From: Actinoplanes derwentensis
GTDB lineage: Bacteria; Actinomycetota; Actinomycetes; Mycobacteriales; Micromonosporaceae
Length of the DNA: 64,000 nt
Assembly: GCF_900104725.1 (NCBI RefSeq)
Contig: NZ_LT629758.1
Coordinates: 9,758,001-9,822,000 of the forward strand
Direction: 5' to 3'
Position numbers and translations under genes: made by a program. Below, piece after piece: positions 40,423 to 51,002 of the stretch (its first letter is position 1; each line of letters opens with the position of its first letter). The notes under the pieces are model-generated. The model ran no database searches, was not told the DNA's origin, and saw only the letters and a program-made list of their open reading frames with translations.

Positions 40423-40435
40423 GGACTTCGCCACA

Positions 40436-40699
40436 GTGGGAACCATCGCGAACCCCGAAGGAATCACCAACCCGCCGATCGACGAGCTGCTCGACAAGAC
40501 CTCGTCGAAGTACTCGCTGGTGATCTTCGCGGCCAAGCGCGCCCGCCAGGTCAACGCCTACTACAGCCAGCTCGGCGAGGGTCTGCTCGAGTACGTCGGT
40601 CCGCTCGTCGAGACCACGCCGCAGGAGAAGCCGCTGTCGATCGCGATGCGCGAGATCAACGCGGGTCTCTTGACTGCTGAGGCGACTGACAACCCCTGA
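40436..40699 (+). CDS. rpoZ: RNA polymerase omega subunit
   Basis: 87 aa. Binds beta-prime and aids assembly of RNA polymerase. [28 protein letters not shown] is the conserved region and [14 protein letters not shown] the C-terminal motif. GTG 40436 lies 13 nt after the gmk stop. A strong terminator follows. Confidence 0.96.
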   Translation: MGTIANPEGITNPPIDELLDKTSSKYSLVIFAAKRARQVNAYYSQLGEGLLEYVGPLVETTPQEKPLSIAMREINAGLLTAEATDNP

Positions 40700-40713
40700 T
40701 CGATCCGACTCTC

Positions 40714-40749
40714 TTGATCCCGCGTCCCACACCTTGGGCGCGGGATCAA
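40714..40749 (+). terminator. Intrinsic terminator after rpoZ
   Basis: TTGATCCCGCG and CGCGGGATCAA form a perfect 11-bp stem over a 14-nt loop, followed by TTGTT. The coaBC start lies 20 nt downstream, so the hairpin also sits in the coaBC leader. Confidence 0.8.
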
Positions 40750-40769
40750 TTGTTATCCGAGGTGGGACT

Positions 40770-41978
40770 GTGACCGAGGTCGTGTTGGGGGTCGGGGGCG
40801 GGATCGCCGCCTACAAGGCCTGTGAGCTGCTGCGACTGTTCACCGAGTCGGGGCACGGGGTGCGGGTGGTGCCGACTGATTCGGCACTCAGGTTCGTCGG
40901 GGAGCCGACCTGGGCGGCGCTGTCCGGGCGGCCGGTCGCCACCGGCGTCTGGAACGACGTGCACGAGGTGCCGCACGTGCGGATCGGGCGGGCCGCCGAA
41001 CTGGTCGTGGTCGCTCCGGCCACCGCCGACCTGCTGGCCAAGGCCGCCCACGGCATCGCCGACGACCTGCTCACCAACACGCTGCTCACCGCCACCTGCC
41101 CGGTCGTCTACGCGCCGGCGATGCACACCGAGATGTGGGAGAACCCGGCGACGCGGGCCAACGTGGCCACCCTGCGCGAGCGTGGGGCGATCGTCATCGA
41201 GCCCGCCGTCGGCCGCCTGACCGGCAAGGACACCGGCAAGGGGCGGCTCCCCGATCCGGCGGCGATCTTCGAGACCGCGGTACGCGTACTCAAGCGGGGT
41301 CTTGATCTTGATCTGGCCGGTCGTCATGTGGTGGTGACCGCCGGTGGGACGCGCGAGCCGCTGGATCCGGTCCGTTTCCTGGGCAACCGTTCGTCCGGCA
41401 AGCAGGGTTACGCGCTGGCGAAGGTCGCCGTCGCCCGCGGCGCCCGAGTGACACTCGTCTCGGCGAACGTGTCGCTGCCCGAACCCGCCGGGGTGGACCT
41501 GGTCCGAGTCGGCACCACCGAGGAGCTGCGTAAGGCCACCGTGGAGGCGGCGGCTTCGGCAGACGTCGTCGTGATGGCCGCGGCGCCCGCCGACTTCCGG
41601 CCCGCGTCGGTCGCCGAGCAGAAGATCAAGAAGACCGACGACGGTACGCCCGGGCCGATCGTCCTCGTCACGAATCCGGACATCGCGGCCGAACTGGGCG
41701 CGGCCAAACGTTCCGGGCAGGTTCTCGTGGCGTTCGCGGCGGAGACGCACGATGCGCTGGAGAACGCCCGTGGCAAGCTGGTCCGTAAACGCGCGGACCT
41801 GATCGTCGTCAATGAGGTGGGTGCCGGCCGGGTCTTCGGCCAGGACCGCAACACCGTCACTCTGCTGGGCGCCGACGGCTACACCGCCACCCACGGGGAA
41901 CTCCCCAAAGGCGATGTGGCGGATATGATTTTCGATCAGGTGGTGAGCCGCCTGGAAGCCCAGGTAGGCGAACGCTGA
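40770..41978 (+). CDS. coaBC: Bifunctional phosphopantothenoylcysteine decarboxylase / phosphopantothenate--cysteine ligase
   Basis: 402 aa, two steps of CoA synthesis. The CoaC flavodoxin-like half (1 to about 180) begins VVLGVGGGIAAYKACELLR and has the active-site stretch APAMHTEMWENPAT, where the canonical PxMNxxMW Asn is His, as in other actinobacteria. The CoaB half has VVTAGGTREPLDPVRFLGNRSSGKQGYALA and the KIKKTDDG / LVTNPDI segments. GTG 40770 with GAGGTGGG upstream. Confidence 0.96.
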   Translation: MTEVVLGVGGGIAAYKACELLRLFTESGHGVRVVPTDSALRFVGEPTWAALSGRPVATGVWNDVHEVPHVRIGRAAELVVVAPATADLLAKAAHGIADDLLTNTLLTATCPVVYAPAMHTEMWENPATRANVATLRERGAIVIEPAVGRLTGKDTGKGRLPDPAAIFETAVRVLKRGLDLDLAGRHVVVTAGGTREPLDPVRFLGNRSSGKQGYALAKVAVARGARVTLVSANVSLPEPAGVDLVRVGTTEELRKATVEAAASADVVVMAAAPADFRPASVAEQKIKKTDDGTPGPIVLVTNPDIAAELGAAKRSGQVLVAFAAETHDALENARGKLVRKRADLIVVNEVGAGRVFGQDRNTVTLLGADGYTATHGELPKGDVADMIFDQVVSRLEAQVGER

Positions 41979-42034
41979 GCCACTCTGGCTAAACTTCCGC
42001 GTTACGTTGTAATTCGACAAATCTGAGGAGCACC

Positions 42035-43225
<1,191 letters not shown>

Positions 43226-43236
43226 CCCGGTCTCAC

Positions 43237-43273
43237 CAACGGCCGGCACCCTTTTTCCGGGTGCCGGCCGTTG
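43237..43273 (+). terminator. Intrinsic terminator after metK
   Basis: A perfect 15-bp stem: CAACGGCCGGCACCC (43237-43251) and its complement at 43259-43273, with loop TTTTTCC. It is followed by G-rich sequence, so no T run lies downstream. Confidence 0.8.
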
Positions 43274-43339
43274 GCGTTGATCCGCTGGCGCCGGTTTTGC
43301 GTGTTCGTTCGCATGAGTCTCGTGGGTGGTTCTGGCGGC

Positions 43340-43345
43340 TACGCT
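43340..43345 (+). promoter_or_regulatory. -10 box (TACGCT) of leaderless histidine phosphatase gene
   Basis: TACGCT ends 6 nt before ATG 43352 with no ribosome-binding site between. Confidence 0.4.
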
Positions 43346-43351
43346 CCGGTG

Positions 43352-43915
43352 ATGACGGCTGTCCAGGGTGAACGGGTGATCGTTGTCCGCCACGCCATGC
43401 CGGCGGTCGATCCGGACGTGCCGTCGGAACAGTGGCAGCTCGCACAGGAGAGCCGGGTCGCCGCCCGCCTGCTGCGATTGCACGTCTGTCATCCGGCTTA
43501 TTACGTGGCCAGCACCGAACCCAAGGCCGCACAGACCATGCAGGAGATCGCCGGCGCCCAGCGGGTGGTCCGCGACGCCGGGCTCGCCGAGGTGCACCGC
43601 CCGCACGTGTGGTTCACCGACGAGGGTTACCACTCGGCCGCGCTGGCCTACGCGCGTGGCGAGTGCCCCGAGGGCTGGGAGCCGCGGGACCAGGTGATCG
43701 AGCGGTTCGACGCCGCGGTGGTCCGGCACGCCGCCGCGGCCGCCGCACAGAACCGCACCCTGGTGATGGGCACCCACGGTCTCGCCCCGACGGTGTGGAT
43801 GGCCAGTCGCTACCAGCTGGCCACCGACCCGGCCCGGTTCTGGGCCGACCTCCGGTTCCCCGACATCGTCGAGATCGACCTGCGGGCCTCGACGGTGAGC
43901 TGCCTGACCCACTGA
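43352..43915 (+). CDS. Histidine phosphatase (phosphoglycerate mutase-like) family protein
   Basis: 187 aa. The catalytic His lies in VIVVRHAMPAVDP (the RHG-like motif is RHA), and the second His in TLVMGTHGLAPTVWM. The family includes phosphatases of many small substrates, so no substrate is proposed. ATG 43352 is chosen because a TACGCT box ends 6 nt upstream; the frame is open for 27 codons more but those lie in the metK terminator region. It stands between metK and priA. Confidence 0.83.
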   Translation: MTAVQGERVIVVRHAMPAVDPDVPSEQWQLAQESRVAARLLRLHVCHPAYYVASTEPKAAQTMQEIAGAQRVVRDAGLAEVHRPHVWFTDEGYHSAALAYARGECPEGWEPRDQVIERFDAAVVRHAAAAAAQNRTLVMGTHGLAPTVWMASRYQLATDPARFWADLRFPDIVEIDLRASTVSCLTH

Positions 43916-43952
43916 CGCCCGCACCCCGCCCGGAAGTGTCGTACCGGGCGGG

Positions 43953-43958
43953 CAGAAT
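43953..43958 (+). promoter_or_regulatory. -10 box (CAGAAT) before priA
   Basis: CAGAAT ends 8 nt before the priA ATG at 43967, again without a ribosome-binding site; probably leaderless. Confidence 0.35.
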
Positions 43959-43966
43959 GTTCGGCG

Positions 43967-45949
43967 ATGGCCAACAAGGGAACACGCGGGGAGCGGGAGC
44001 CGGCCGAGCGGCTGCCCGTGGCCCGGGTGTGCGTGGATGTGGCGCTGGCTCACCTGGACCGGCCGTTCGACTATCTGGTCTCCACCGGCGACGACGAGGC
44101 GGCGCAGCCCGGGGTGCGGGTCAAGGTCCGCTTCGCCGGGCAACTGGTCAGCGGCTTCCTGCTGTCGCGGGCCGAGAGTTCGGAGCACCCCGGGAAACTC
44201 TCCTACCTGGAGAAAGTGGTCTCCGCCGAGCGGGTCCTCGACCCGGACGTCGCCCAGCTGGCCCGAGCGGTCGCCGACCGCTATGCGGGCAACCTCGCCG
44301 ACGTTCTGCGCCTCGCGGTCCCGCCCCGCCACGCCCGGGTGGAGTCGCAGGCGGCCGACCCGCCGGCGATCGAGGAGGACTCCGGGATCAAGGAGCCCGC
44401 CGCCGGCGGCTGGGATTCGTACCTGACCGGCGGTGCCTTCCTCCGTGCTCTGCGGGACGGGAAGCCGGCTCGGGCCGTGTGGTCGGGGCTTCCGGGGGAG
44501 GACTGGCCGGCCCGCCTCGCGGAGGCGGCCGCCGCGACCGTGCTCGGCGGGCGCGGCGTGGTGATCGTCGTCGCGGACGCCCGTGACCTGGACCGGGTCG
44601 ACCGGGCGCTGCAGGCGACCCTGGGACCGGGGCGGCACGTAGCGCTGAACGCGGCACTCGGGCCCGCCGAACGATACCGGCGGTTCCTCGCCGCCAGCCG
44701 GCATCAGGTGCCGGTCGTGGTGGGGACCCGGGCCGCGGTGTGGGCGCCGGTCGCCGACCTGGGACTGGTGATCATCTGGGACGACGGCGACGATGTGCAC
44801 GCCGAGCCGCGGGCGCCCTACCCGCACGCGCGGGACGTGCTGCTGACCCGGGCCCGGCTGGCGGACTGCGCGGCGCTGGTGGCGGGGTTCGCCCGTACCG
44901 GCGAAGGGCAGTTGCTCCTGGAGACCGGCTGGGCACGGGAGATCACCGCGGATCGGGCGGTGCGCCGGCACCGCTCCCCGGCGATCACGCCGACCGGCGA
45001 CGACTCGCAGCTCGCCCGCGATCCCGGCGCGGTGGTGGCCCGGCTGCCCAGTCTGGCGTGGCAGGCGGCCCGGGAGGCGCTGCAGGCCGGGACCCCGGTG
45101 CTGGTGCAGGTGCCCCGGCGCGGCTATCTGCCGTCGGTGGCGTGCGCCGAGTGCCGCTCCCCGGCGCGATGCCCGCACTGTTCCGGTCCGCTGGGGCTGC
45201 AGGGCGCCCGGGACGTGCCGGTGTGTCACTGGTGCGGGCGGGCCGCGGCGGCCTGGGAGTGCCCGGTCTGCCACGACCGGCGGCTGCGGGCCTCGGTGAT
45301 CGGGGCCCGGCGGACCGCGGAGGAGATGGGCCGGGCTTTCGCCGGTTTCCCGGTGCGCACGTCCGGGCGCGACGAGGTGCTGACCACCGTCGCGGCCGAG
45401 GCGGCGCTGGTGGTGTCGACGCCGGGGGCGGAGCCGGTGGCCGAGGGCGGGTTCGGGGCGGTGCTGCTGCTCGACACGTGGGCCCTGCTGAGCCGGGCCG
45501 ATCTGCGGGCCGCCGAGGAGACGATGCGGCGCTGGCTGAACGCGGCGGCGCTGGCCCGGTCCGCGGCCGACGGTGGCCGGGTCGTGGTGGTCGCCGACGG
45601 CTCGCTGGCGCCGGTGCAGGCGCTGCTGCGGTGGGATCCGGGCTGGTTCGCGGCCCGGGAGCTGGCCGAGCGCCGGGATCTGGGCTTCCCGCCGGCGGCC
45701 CGGATGGCCAGTGTCACCGGGCTGACGGTGGCGGTCAACGAGCTGCTGGGGCTGGCCCGGCTGCCGGAGGGGGCCGAGGTGCTGGGCCCGGTTCCGGCCG
45801 GCGAGGAGCAGGAGCGGATGCTGTTGCGGGTGGCCCGTTCGAAGGCCGCCGATCTGGCACACGCGCTGCACGAGGCGGCGGGGGTGCGCAGCGCCCGCAA
45901 GGCGGCTCTGCCGGTGCGGATCCAGGTGGATCCGGCCGACCTGTTCTGA
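43967..45949 (+). CDS. priA: Primosomal protein PriA-like, helicase-inactive actinobacterial type
   Basis: 660 aa. The N-terminal 3'-DNA-binding domain (VARVCVDVALAHLDRPFDYLVS, GVRVKVRFAGQLVSGFLL) and the zinc-binding region with eight cysteines (CAECRSPARCPHC; CHWCG; CPVC) are intact. The helicase motifs are degraded: the Walker A loop appears as SGLPGEDWP and the DEEH box as WDDGDD, so ATP-driven unwinding is unlikely. Actinobacterial PriA is known to be of this kind. It presumably still loads the replisome at forks as a structural factor. ATG 43967. Confidence 0.92.
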   Translation: MANKGTRGEREPAERLPVARVCVDVALAHLDRPFDYLVSTGDDEAAQPGVRVKVRFAGQLVSGFLLSRAESSEHPGKLSYLEKVVSAERVLDPDVAQLARAVADRYAGNLADVLRLAVPPRHARVESQAADPPAIEEDSGIKEPAAGGWDSYLTGGAFLRALRDGKPARAVWSGLPGEDWPARLAEAAAATVLGGRGVVIVVADARDLDRVDRALQATLGPGRHVALNAALGPAERYRRFLAASRHQVPVVVGTRAAVWAPVADLGLVIIWDDGDDVHAEPRAPYPHARDVLLTRARLADCAALVAGFARTGEGQLLLETGWAREITADRAVRRHRSPAITPTGDDSQLARDPGAVVARLPSLAWQAAREALQAGTPVLVQVPRRGYLPSVACAECRSPARCPHCSGPLGLQGARDVPVCHWCGRAAAAWECPVCHDRRLRASVIGARRTAEEMGRAFAGFPVRTSGRDEVLTTVAAEAALVVSTPGAEPVAEGGFGAVLLLDTWALLSRADLRAAEETMRRWLNAAALARSAADGGRVVVVADGSLAPVQALLRWDPGWFAARELAERRDLGFPPAARMASVTGLTVAVNELLGLARLPEGAEVLGPVPAGEEQERMLLRVARSKAADLAHALHEAAGVRSARKAALPVRIQVDPADLF

Positions 45950-46021
45950 CCGTCGCCGGGCACGGCCCGTCAGAGGTGTTCGTGCGGTCACTGTCAGCGC
46001 GGCGTCGTACGGGTCACTCCG

Positions 46022-46027
46022 TAGACT
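46022..46027 (+). promoter_or_regulatory. -10 box (TAGACT) upstream of def
   Basis: TAGACT ends 6 nt before a GTG at 46034 that opens an 11-codon ORF running into the def start. Transcription should begin at about 46034. Confidence 0.5.
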
Positions 46028-46033
46028 GGGCCG

Positions 46034-46069
46034 GTGCCGCCCATCAGAGTCAGGAGTTTCACCGCGTGA
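46034..46069 (+). CDS. Leaderless 11-codon upstream ORF overlapping def
   Basis: GTG 46034 encodes [11 protein letters not shown] and stops at TGA 46067-46069, which overlaps the def GTG (GTGA). It is positioned exactly where a transcript from TAGACT would start. Inside it, AGGAG (52-56 of this hundred) is the def ribosome-binding site, so ribosomes on the small ORF would pass over it. Coding of a functional peptide is doubtful; a coupling role is more likely. Confidence 0.4.
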   Translation: MPPIRVRSFTA

Positions 46070-46638
46070 CCGTTCAGCCCATCCGTCTCTTCGGCGATCC
46101 GGTGCTCCGCACACCGGCCGACGACGTCGCCGATTTCGACAAGGAACTGCGCAAGCTGGTGAAGGACCTGATCGAGACCATGCAGGACGAGGGTGGTGCC
46201 GGTCTGGCCGCGCCGCAGCTCGGCGTGGGCCTGCGGGTGTTCAGCTTCGACGTCGACGACGTGGTCGGCCACATCGTCAATCCGGTGCTCTCGTTCCCGG
46301 ACGAGGAGGAGCAGGACGGCCCGGAGGGCTGCCTGTCGATCCCCGGCATCTACGTGGACACCAAACGCCGGCAGAACGTGGTGGCCAACGGTTTCAACGA
46401 GTTCGGTGACCCGGTCCAGCTCGTCGGCACCGGCATGATGTCGCGGTGCGTCCAGCACGAGACCGACCACCTGGACGGGGTGCTCTTCCTGGACCGCCTG
46501 GACTCGGCGGCCCGCAAGGACGCCATGCGGCAGATCCGGACCGCCGACTGGTACGACGCCGGCAAGCCCCCCACGATCAAGGAGAACCCGCACAGCAGCG
46601 GGATCTTCGGGTCCGGTCTCTTCAGTTCGGGGCGGTGA
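46066..46638 (+). CDS. def: Peptide deformylase
   Basis: 190 aa metalloenzyme removing the formyl group from nascent N-terminal Met. All three motifs are intact: [18 protein letters not shown] (metal Cys) and QHETDHLDG (two metal His and catalytic Glu). The about 25-residue C-terminal tail ([19 protein letters not shown]) is typical of actinobacterial forms. GTG 46066 follows CAGGAG by 9 nt. It is directly followed by fmt, the partner formyltransferase. Confidence 0.97.
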   Translation: MTVQPIRLFGDPVLRTPADDVADFDKELRKLVKDLIETMQDEGGAGLAAPQLGVGLRVFSFDVDDVVGHIVNPVLSFPDEEEQDGPEGCLSIPGIYVDTKRRQNVVANGFNEFGDPVQLVGTGMMSRCVQHETDHLDGVLFLDRLDSAARKDAMRQIRTADWYDAGKPPTIKENPHSSGIFGSGLFSSGR

Positions 46639-46643
46639 GGCGG

Positions 46644-47570
46644 ATGCGCCTGGTCTTCGCGGGTACCCCGGCGGTAGCCGTCCCCAGCCTGGACGCGCTC
46701 GCCGCCTCCGGGCACGAGCTGGTCGCGGTCGTGACCCGGCCGGACGCCCCGGCAGGTCGGGGCCGCCGTCTGGTCCGCTCCCCGGCCGGTGCGTGGGCCG
46801 ACGAGCGTGGCATCGAGGTGCTGACACCGGAGAAGCCACGGGACCCGGAGTTCCAGGAGCGGCTGCGGCAGATCGCGCCGGACTGTGTGCCGGTCGTGGC
46901 GTACGGCGCGCTGGTCCCGCCGTCGGCTCTGGAGATCCCGAAGTTCGGCTGGGTGAACCTGCACTTCTCGCTGTTGCCGTCGTGGCGCGGTGCGGCGCCG
47001 GTGCAGCACGCGGTCCTGCACGGCGACGCGGTGACCGGGGCCAGCGTGTTCGACCTGGAGGCGGGTCTGGACACCGGCCCGGTCTACGGGACGCTGACCG
47101 ACCAGATCCGGTTCAACGACACGTCCGGGCATCTGCTGGAGCGGCTGGCGGTCGAGGGCGCCGGGCTGCTGGTGGCGGTGCTGGACGCGATCGAGGCTGG
47201 GACGGCGCGGGCCCATCCGCAGCCGGCCGACGGGGTGACACACGCCCCGAAACTGACGGTGGACGACGCCCGGGTGCGCTGGGACGATCCGGCGTTCGCG
47301 GTGGACCGGCGGATCCGGGCGTGCACCCCGGCGCCGGGCGCGTGGACGACGTTGCGCGACGAGCGGCTGAAACTGGGCCCGGTGCGGCCGGTGGCGAACG
47401 CCCCGGCGCTGCGGCCCGGTGAGCTGCTGGTCGAGCGTAAGCAGGTATTGGCCGGCACGGCCACCACGCCGGTGCAGCTCGGCGAGGTCCGGGCGGCCGG
47501 CAAGAAGCCCATGTCCGCGACGGACTGGGCGCGCGGTATGCGTATCGAAGCAGGGGAGAAGTTGGCGTGA
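46644..47570 (+). CDS. fmt: Methionyl-tRNA formyltransferase
   Basis: 308 aa. Formylates initiator Met-tRNA using 10-formyl-[22 protein letters not shown] is the canonical start; catalytic [15 protein letters not shown] and [13 protein letters not shown] follow, then the C-terminal OB domain. ATG 46644 gives the family N-terminus; GTG 46635, three codons earlier, overlaps the def stop and is also possible. The stop overlaps rsmB (GTGA). Confidence 0.96.
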   Translation: MRLVFAGTPAVAVPSLDALAASGHELVAVVTRPDAPAGRGRRLVRSPAGAWADERGIEVLTPEKPRDPEFQERLRQIAPDCVPVVAYGALVPPSALEIPKFGWVNLHFSLLPSWRGAAPVQHAVLHGDAVTGASVFDLEAGLDTGPVYGTLTDQIRFNDTSGHLLERLAVEGAGLLVAVLDAIEAGTARAHPQPADGVTHAPKLTVDDARVRWDDPAFAVDRRIRACTPAPGAWTTLRDERLKLGPVRPVANAPALRPGELLVERKQVLAGTATTPVQLGEVRAAGKKPMSATDWARGMRIEAGEKLA

Positions 47571-49036
47571 CGGAACACAGGGCCTCGCGCCCGCACGGCG
47601 GACGGCCGAGCCGCCCGAGCGGCCCGGGTAGCCCCCGGGACGAGCGCAGCGGCCGGGCTCCGCGCGCGGGCCGGCCACCGGCGGACCCGGCACGGCAGGC
47701 GGCGTACGAGGCGGTGGCCGCCGTGCACCGCGACGACGCGTACGCGAACCTGGTCCTCTCCGACATCCTGCGAGGGATGGGCCTGCACGGCCGGGACGCG
47801 GCGTTCGCCACCGAATTGACGTACGGCACGCTGCGCGCGGTCGGCACCCTCGACCTGATCATCGCGGCGGCCGCCGAGCGTGAGGTCGCCCGGATCGACC
47901 CGCCGGCCCGGGACGCGCTGCGGCTCGGCGCCTACCAGCTGCTCTACACCCGGGTGCCGACCCACGCGGCGGTCAACCAGACGGTCGACCTGGTGCGCTC
48001 GGTGGCTCCGGGTGCGGCCGGGTTCTCCAACGCGGTGATGCGCACGATCTCCGAGACCACCCTCGAGGCCTGGCTGGAGCGGCTCGCGCCGCCGTACGAG
48101 ACCGACCCGATCGGGCACCTGTCGGTGATCCACCACCACCCGCAGTGGGTGATCCGGTCGTTCGCGGAGGCGCTCGGCGGCGACCTGGAGGACACCGCCC
48201 GGCTGCTGATCGAGGACAACCAGCCGCCGGCCGTGCACCTGTGCGCCCGTCCGGGCCGGGCCGACGCGGTCGAGCTGGCCGACGAGGTCGGCGGGGTGCC
48301 GGGAGCGTTCTCGCCGTACTCGGTGTACCTCAACGGCGGCGCCCCGCGGGAGATGGCCGCGATCCGGGAGGGCCGGGCGCACGTCCAGGACGAGGGTTCG
48401 CAGCTGGTGGCGGCCGCGCTGCTGGCGGCCCCGATCGAGGGCCGGGACACCCGCTGGCTGGACCTGTGCGCCGGTCCCGGTGGCAAGACCGGGCTGATCG
48501 GTGCGATCGCCGCCGGGCGGGGTGCCGAGGTGACGGCCGTCGAGGTGGCCGAGCACCGGGCCCGCCTCGTCGACCTCGCCACCGAGGGCATGCCGGTGAC
48601 GGTGCTGCCGATGGACGGCCGCTCGGTGGGCCGGGACCCGGACCTGCCGGAGGAGGGCTTCGACCGGGTGCTGGTGGACGCGCCGTGCACCGGGCTGGGT
48701 TCGCTGCGGCGCCGGCCCGAGTCGCGGTGGCGCCGGCAGCCGGCTGACCTGCCGCCGCTCACCCGGCTCCAGCGGGAGCTGCTGGTGGCGGCGTTGCGGG
48801 CGGTCCGGCCGGGTGGTGTGGTGGCCTATGTGACGTGCTCGCCGCACATGGTGGAGACGCAGGTCACGGTCAGCGAGGGGGCCCGGCGCAGTGGCGTCGA
48901 GGTCGACTTCGTGGACGCGCGCCCGCTGCTGCCGCCGGGCATGCCGGGTCTGGGCGCCGGGCCCACGGTGCAGCTCTGGCCGCATCGGCACGGCACGGAC
49001 GCGATGTTCCTGGCGGTGCTGCGCCGTACCAGCTGA
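47567..49036 (+). CDS. rsmB: 16S rRNA (cytosine-C5) methyltransferase RsmB (Sun/Fmu)
   Basis: 489 aa. A basic, disordered N-terminus of about 45 residues precedes a NusB-like RNA-binding domain ([21 protein letters not shown]) and the SAM domain: [19 protein letters not shown] for cofactor, [18 protein letters not shown] and [13 protein letters not shown] with the two catalytic cysteines. Methylates 16S rRNA, C967 in E. coli numbering. It is coupled to fmt. Confidence 0.95.
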   Translation: MTEHRASRPHGGRPSRPSGPGSPRDERSGRAPRAGRPPADPARQAAYEAVAAVHRDDAYANLVLSDILRGMGLHGRDAAFATELTYGTLRAVGTLDLIIAAAAEREVARIDPPARDALRLGAYQLLYTRVPTHAAVNQTVDLVRSVAPGAAGFSNAVMRTISETTLEAWLERLAPPYETDPIGHLSVIHHHPQWVIRSFAEALGGDLEDTARLLIEDNQPPAVHLCARPGRADAVELADEVGGVPGAFSPYSVYLNGGAPREMAAIREGRAHVQDEGSQLVAAALLAAPIEGRDTRWLDLCAGPGGKTGLIGAIAAGRGAEVTAVEVAEHRARLVDLATEGMPVTVLPMDGRSVGRDPDLPEEGFDRVLVDAPCTGLGSLRRRPESRWRRQPADLPPLTRLQRELLVAALRAVRPGGVVAYVTCSPHMVETQVTVSEGARRSGVEVDFVDARPLLPPGMPGLGAGPTVQLWPHRHGTDAMFLAVLRRTS

Positions 49037-49051
49037 TCTGATCGGAAAGTG

Positions 49052-49077
49052 GCCGGGCCCGAAGGGGCCCGGCTTTT
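49052..49077 (+). terminator. Intrinsic terminator after rsmB
   Basis: GCCGGGCCC-GAAG-GGGCCCGGC followed by TTTT, 16 nt after the rsmB stop: a 9-bp GC stem with a tetraloop. Confidence 0.88.
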
Positions 49078-49120
49078 CCACGGGGACCGGCCTGTCGGCG
49101 ACCATGCTGTCCGGGGGTCC

Positions 49121-49126
49121 TAGACT
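49121..49126 (+). promoter_or_regulatory. -10 box (TAGACT) of leaderless rpe
   Basis: TAGACT ends 7 nt before GTG 49134, with no Shine-Dalgarno sequence. Confidence 0.5.
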
Positions 49127-49133
49127 TCGGGTC

Positions 49134-49811
49134 GTGGAACGATCGCCCATCATCGCGCCCAGCATTCTCGCCGCCGACTTCTCCCGCCTGGGGGAGGAGG
49201 TGCGTGCCATCGAGGGAGCGGCCGACTGGGTGCACGTGGATGTCATGGACAACCATTTCGTGCCGAACCTGACGATCGGCCTGCCGGTGGTGACGAGCCT
49301 GCGCAAGGCGACGACGATCCCGTTCGACGTGCACCTGATGATCAACGACCCGCAGCGGTGGGCCCCGGCCTACGCGGAGGCGGGCGCCTACAACGTGACC
49401 TTCCACGCCGAGGCGTGCGAGGACCCGGTGGCCCTGGCGAAGGCGCTGCGGGCGGCGGGTTCGAAGGCGGGGCTGGCGATCGACCGGGACACGCCGGTCG
49501 AGCCCTACCTGGAGCTGCTGCCCTACCTCGACACGATCCTGATCATGACGATCAAGGCCGGGTTCGGCGGGCAGTCGTTCATGCCGGAGCTGCTCGGCAA
49601 GGTGCGTGACGTGCGCCGCCGGGCCGACGTCAACGACCTGCAGATCCGCATCGAGGTCGACGGTGGCATCGCCGCCGACACCATCGAGCAGGCGGCCGAG
49701 GCGGGTGCGGACGCGTTCGTGGCGGGCACCGCGGTCTACGGCGCGGCCGACCCGGCGGAGGCGATCCGTAAGCTGCGCGCGTTGGCCGCCGGGCGGATGG
49801 GGCTGGCGTGA
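49134..49811 (+). CDS. rpe: Ribulose-phosphate 3-epimerase
   Basis: 225 aa TIM barrel interconverting Ru5P and Xu5P, supplying Ru5P to the neighbouring riboflavin pathway (via RibB) among others. [35 protein letters not shown] (catalytic Asp, metal His), [24 protein letters not shown] and [11 protein letters not shown] are all present. GTG 49134 fits the leaderless promoter; the longer frame overlaps rsmB. Confidence 0.97.
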   Translation: MERSPIIAPSILAADFSRLGEEVRAIEGAADWVHVDVMDNHFVPNLTIGLPVVTSLRKATTIPFDVHLMINDPQRWAPAYAEAGAYNVTFHAEACEDPVALAKALRAAGSKAGLAIDRDTPVEPYLELLPYLDTILIMTIKAGFGGQSFMPELLGKVRDVRRRADVNDLQIRIEVDGGIAADTIEQAAEAGADAFVAGTAVYGAADPAEAIRKLRALAAGRMGLA

Positions 49812-49858
49812 CTCGCCGGTAAGGACCATTATCGAGCCTGACTGGGCTGGAAGGTGAG

Positions 49859-50857
49859 ATGAGCAAGGCAGAGCCGCTTCCCGAGATCGATCCCGAACTG
49901 GACTCCGAGGAGGGACCGAGCCTCGTGCTCGTGGTCGACGACGATCAGGACATCGCTGGCTTCGTCGAGTTCAATCTCAAGCTGCGTGGTTTCGAGGTGA
50001 TCCGGGCCCGGGACGGCCAGGAGGCGCTCGACCTGATGGAGACGCACCTGCCCGACCTCGCGGTGATCGACTGGATGATGCCGCGGATGGACGGGGTCGA
50101 GCTGATCCGGCAGCTGCGGGCCGAGCCGCTGACCTCGGCGCTTCCGGTGATCATGCTGACCGCGATGGGGCTGACCGGGGACAAGGTGCACGGCTTGCAG
50201 GCCGGCGCCGACGACTACCTGGTGAAACCGTTCGACCTGGAGGAGCTGATCGCCCGGGTCACCAACACGCTGCGCCGGCACCGGGACGCGCGTGAGGTGT
50301 CGCCGCTGACCGGCCTGCCCGGTAACGCCCGGGTGCGGCGCGAGATCAGCGACCGGATCCGGTCCGGCCGGGACTACTCGGTCGGCTACATCGACGTCGA
50401 CCGGTTCAAGAGCGTCAACGACGTGTACGGGTTCGACCGCGGTGACGAGTTCATCATCGCGCTGGCCCGGAGTCTGCAGCGGGCGTCGAGTCAGACCGGG
50501 AAACCGTCTATCTTCCTCGGGCACATCGGTGGCGACGACTTCGTGTTCATCTGCGAGCCCGATCAGGTGCTGCCGCTGACCCAGCGGACGGTGACCGACT
50601 TCGAGACCGCGGCGGACCGGCTGTACGAGCCGAAGGACGCTCAGCGTGGTTACATTGAGGTGCCGGACCGGCGTGGCAACAAGCAGAAGGCGGCTCTGGT
50701 CACGCTTTCGATCGGGGTGGCGCAGGCGACCGAGGACGGGCGCCGGTTCCTCGATCCGCGGGCGGTGATCGCGGTGGCTTCGGAGATGAAGAAGGTCGCG
50801 AAGTCACAGCCCGGGTCGTACGTCGCGATCGACCGCCGCCGCGACGAGGCCGACTGA
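49859..50857 (+). CDS. Response regulator with GGDEF-like (GGDDF) output domain
   Basis: 332 aa. An N-terminal receiver domain: acidic pair VVDDDQD, phospho-acceptor Asp71 in AVIDWMMPRMDG, Lys123 in YLVKPF. Then a diguanylate-cyclase-type domain with YIDVDRFKSVNDVYGFDRGDEF and the signature at 224-228 reading GGDDF rather than GG(D/E)EF. No inhibitory RxxD I-site precedes it. It either synthesises c-di-GMP with an altered active site or binds nucleotide as a receptor. No sensor kinase is adjacent. A c-di-GMP link to BldD in this window is tempting but inferred. ATG 49859 with GGAAGGTGAG upstream. Confidence 0.87.
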   Translation: MSKAEPLPEIDPELDSEEGPSLVLVVDDDQDIAGFVEFNLKLRGFEVIRARDGQEALDLMETHLPDLAVIDWMMPRMDGVELIRQLRAEPLTSALPVIMLTAMGLTGDKVHGLQAGADDYLVKPFDLEELIARVTNTLRRHRDAREVSPLTGLPGNARVRREISDRIRSGRDYSVGYIDVDRFKSVNDVYGFDRGDEFIIALARSLQRASSQTGKPSIFLGHIGGDDFVFICEPDQVLPLTQRTVTDFETAADRLYEPKDAQRGYIEVPDRRGNKQKAALVTLSIGVAQATEDGRRFLDPRAVIAVASEMKKVAKSQPGSYVAIDRRRDEAD

Positions 50858-51002
50858 AAGATGTATTCCCATGGGTGATGTGGTATTCGTGACATGCCCA
50901 TCTGTCCTGCTCAGGGCTTTTTCGGCGAGGCTCGTTGTGAACTAGATCCCCCGGCAGGTGGCAAAGTCGCGAACCCGTGCAAGACTCGGGGGTGACCCAC
51001 CA

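Noticed and set aside
41979..42034. SAM riboswitch before metK
   Set aside because: The gap is 56 nt and contains no SAM-I, SAM-II or SAM-IV core; only a possible -10 and a Shine-Dalgarno.
44740..46638. 632-codon plus frame ending in def
   Set aside because: Only the part from 46066 is peptide deformylase. The rest is an off-frame reading of priA; the GTG with a ribosome-binding site and the family N-terminus set the true start.
50893..50924. Terminator after the GGDDF response regulator (GCCC...GGGC then five T)
   Set aside because: The stem is only 4 bp over a 14-nt loop; too weak to call despite the T run.
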